From contig NC_014376.1 of assembly GCF_000144625.1 (NCBI RefSeq), positions 2,604,001 to 2,668,000 on the forward strand: a stretch of DNA of 64,000 nucleotides, read 5' to 3'. The notes under the pieces are model-generated. The model was not told the DNA's origin. It made no database searches and saw nothing but the letters and a program-made list of their open reading frames with translations. This document shows positions 62,839 to 64,000 of the stretch, in pieces. Source of the DNA: [Clostridium] saccharolyticum WM1. GTDB taxonomy: Bacteria; Bacillota; Clostridia; Lachnospirales; Lachnospiraceae. The position numbers were made by a program, and so were the translations under genes. Position 1 is the stretch's first letter, and each line of letters opens with the position of its first letter.

Positions 62839-64000
62839 TTACGCCTCCTTCTCCTCTTTGTAGCCGGCCATTAATAGACCGATCCGTTCTGTGTTTAGTT
62901 GGTCATGATCGTAGATTCCCATAAAAGAACCTTTGTAGATCACGGCGATTCTGTCGCAAAGCTGGAAAATCTCAGACAGTTCTGTGGATACCAGAAGGAT
63001 TCCCTTTCCATTTCGACCCTCTGCCAGAATGTTGTTGTGAATGTTATGAATGGCTCCTAAGTCCAGACCCCTGGTAGGCTGATCCATGATCAAAACCTTG
63101 CCTGCATTTCCCACTTCCCTGGCAAGAATGACTTTTTGCTGGTTTCCCCCTGACAAACCCTTGATCTGGGCATCCGGGCCGGGTGCCTTGATTTCAAATT
63201 CATCAATGGCTTTCTGCGTATCATTCTGGAGTTTCTTCCTATTTAAAAGGCCATGGACCGTCCACTTTTTATCAAAGCTGGTCTTTAACATCATATTTTC
63301 AGCCAGTGTCATGTCTCCCACCATGGCATCCCTGTAACGGTCCACCGGAACGTATCCGATCCCTAAATCAATGCGTTCCCTTACGGAAGAGGCTGTAATA
63401 TCCCTGCCGCTTAAAAGTACCTTTCCAGAAGTAACGGGGAGCGCACCGCAGATCACTTCACAAAGCTCTTCCTGTCCGTTTCCGCTCACTCCCGCTACTC
63501 CGAAAATCTCACCTTCCATAATCTGGAATGACAGGTCACTTAATAAAGGAGTCTCCCCTTTGCGCTGAACGGTGACTGATTTCAATTCCAGGCAGACCCT
63601 TTTTTCTTTTTTCTCTCCCGCCTGATCCCGCTTTGGTGCCACCATTTCCTTTCCCATCATCAGCCTGGTCAGTTCCACCTCATTGGTGTCCTTTGCAGAA
63701 AGGTCTCCCGTAAGCCTGCCGTTCCTCATAACAATGATCCGGTCAGCCACCTCCATTACCTCCTTCATTTTATGGGTGATGAAGATAACAGAATTTCCTC
63801 TGGAAGTATACTCTTTTACAAACACCATCAGGGTATCAGCTTCCTGCGGCGTCAGAACTGCCGTAGGCTCATCCATGATCAATAAGCTTGTCTTCAAATA
63901 AAGGGCTTTTAAAATCTCCACCTTTTGCTGCACTCCCACTGCAAGCTCCTCCACCTTGGTATCGACAGGAATTTGAAACCCGTACTGGGCCGACAGTTCC
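62839..64000 (-). CDS. ABC importer ATPase with two nucleotide-binding domains, N-terminus missing
   Basis: At least 387 codons of a COG3845-type double ATPase; reading continues to the right edge, so the first ~110 residues are outside. The visible part starts before the signature region of domain 1 (ELAVGVQQKVEIL) and its Walker B, LLIMDEPTAVLTPQEA. Domain 2 has the typical degenerate Walker A of this family (AGVSGNGQEEL), signature LSGGNQQKV, and VLIMDQPTRGLD. It energises the two permeases encoded next. Substrate is probably nucleosides (as for NupA/YufO), by family analogy. Confidence 0.93.
   Translation of the reverse strand, partial: ELSAQYGFQIPVDTKVEELAVGVQQKVEILKALYLKTSLLIMDEPTAVLTPQEADTLMVFVKEYTSRGNSVIFITHKMKEVMEVADRIIVMRNGRLTGDLSAKDTNEVELTRLMMGKEMVAPKRDQAGEKKEKRVCLELKSVTVQRKGETPLLSDLSFQIMEGEIFGVAGVSGNGQEELCEVICGALPVTSGKVLLSGRDITASSVRERIDLGIGYVPVDRYRDAMVGDMTLAENMMLKTSFDKKWTVHGLLNRKKLQNDTQKAIDEFEIKAPGPDAQIKGLSGGNQQKVILAREVGNAGKVLIMDQPTRGLDLGAIHNIHNNILAEGRNGKGILLVSTELSEIFQLCDRIAVIYKGSFMGIYDHDQLNTERIGLLMAGYKEEKEA

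Overview
The window is chromosomal DNA from an anaerobic, spore-forming Firmicute, most likely a Lachnospiraceae member of the Lacrimispora / Clostridium cluster XIVa type. That placement is inference. It rests on the oxygen-independent cobalamin genes, an alpha/beta small acid-soluble spore protein, a B12-dependent methionine synthase split from its activation domain, the gene content of the division cluster, and strong GGAGG ribosome binding sites. Nearly every gene is on the minus strand; the plus-strand exceptions are a polysaccharide deacetylase (15065), an orphan PTS IIC protein (19234) and a DMT transporter (34617). I saw no rRNA, tRNA, CRISPR array, insertion sequence or prophage.

Layout, left to right. 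1-6.8 kb: a tightly overlapping anaerobic corrin-ring operon read right to left as cbiD-L-F-G-H-(J/E fusion)-T-A; cbiA runs off the left edge. 6.9-9.9 kb: a spore protein gene and an envelope-stress-like operon (PspC, PadR regulator, DUF1700, DUF4097, PspC) behind a consensus promoter embedded in AT-rich palindromes. 10-13.5 kb: a YesM-type kinase, an AraC-type response regulator and a lone TRAP solute-binding protein. 13.6-16.5 kb: a D,D-carboxypeptidase and a divergent polysaccharide deacetylase. 16.6-19 kb: a two-gene metal GTPase module, one protein carrying a long His/Cys repeat and the other a P-loop domain fused to a TIGR03943-like domain. 19.2-28 kb: PTS IIC protein, TrkH/TrkA potassium uptake with a Cys-rich mini-protein, LCP protein, HAD phosphatase, fructose PTS with FruK. 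28-41.4 kb: chemoreceptor, RpiR regulator, phosphoesterase, CFA synthase, DMT transporter, Sfp-type transferase, MBL hydrolase, GNAT-reductase fusion, enolase, a small unknown gene and TrpS. 41.6-45.7 kb: MetH, its activation protein and MetF. 45.7-60.7 kb: the division and wall (dcw) cluster from mraZ to ftsZ, followed by two unknown genes. 60.8-64 kb: a BMP-type (nucleoside/simple sugar) ABC importer whose ATPase runs off the right edge.

How genes work together: the cbi operon supplies the corrin ring that MetH needs, and MetF supplies its methyl donor precursor. mraZ-rsmH-ftsL-two PBPs-mraY-murD-ftsW-murA-divIB-ftsZ make up much of the septal wall machinery, controlled by five MraZ boxes at the head. 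FruK and FruA form the fructose PTS route, and enolase acts lower in glycolysis.

The least explained material lies in non-coding leaders and unusual fusions. Examples are a ~200-nt multi-hairpin leader before trpS that shares a motif with the murD-ftsW gap, a ~325-nt leader before trkH containing a well-formed 25-codon ORF, a short motif shared by three leaders, a compact folded leader on the DMT transporter mRNA, and the His/Cys-repeat GTPase pair.
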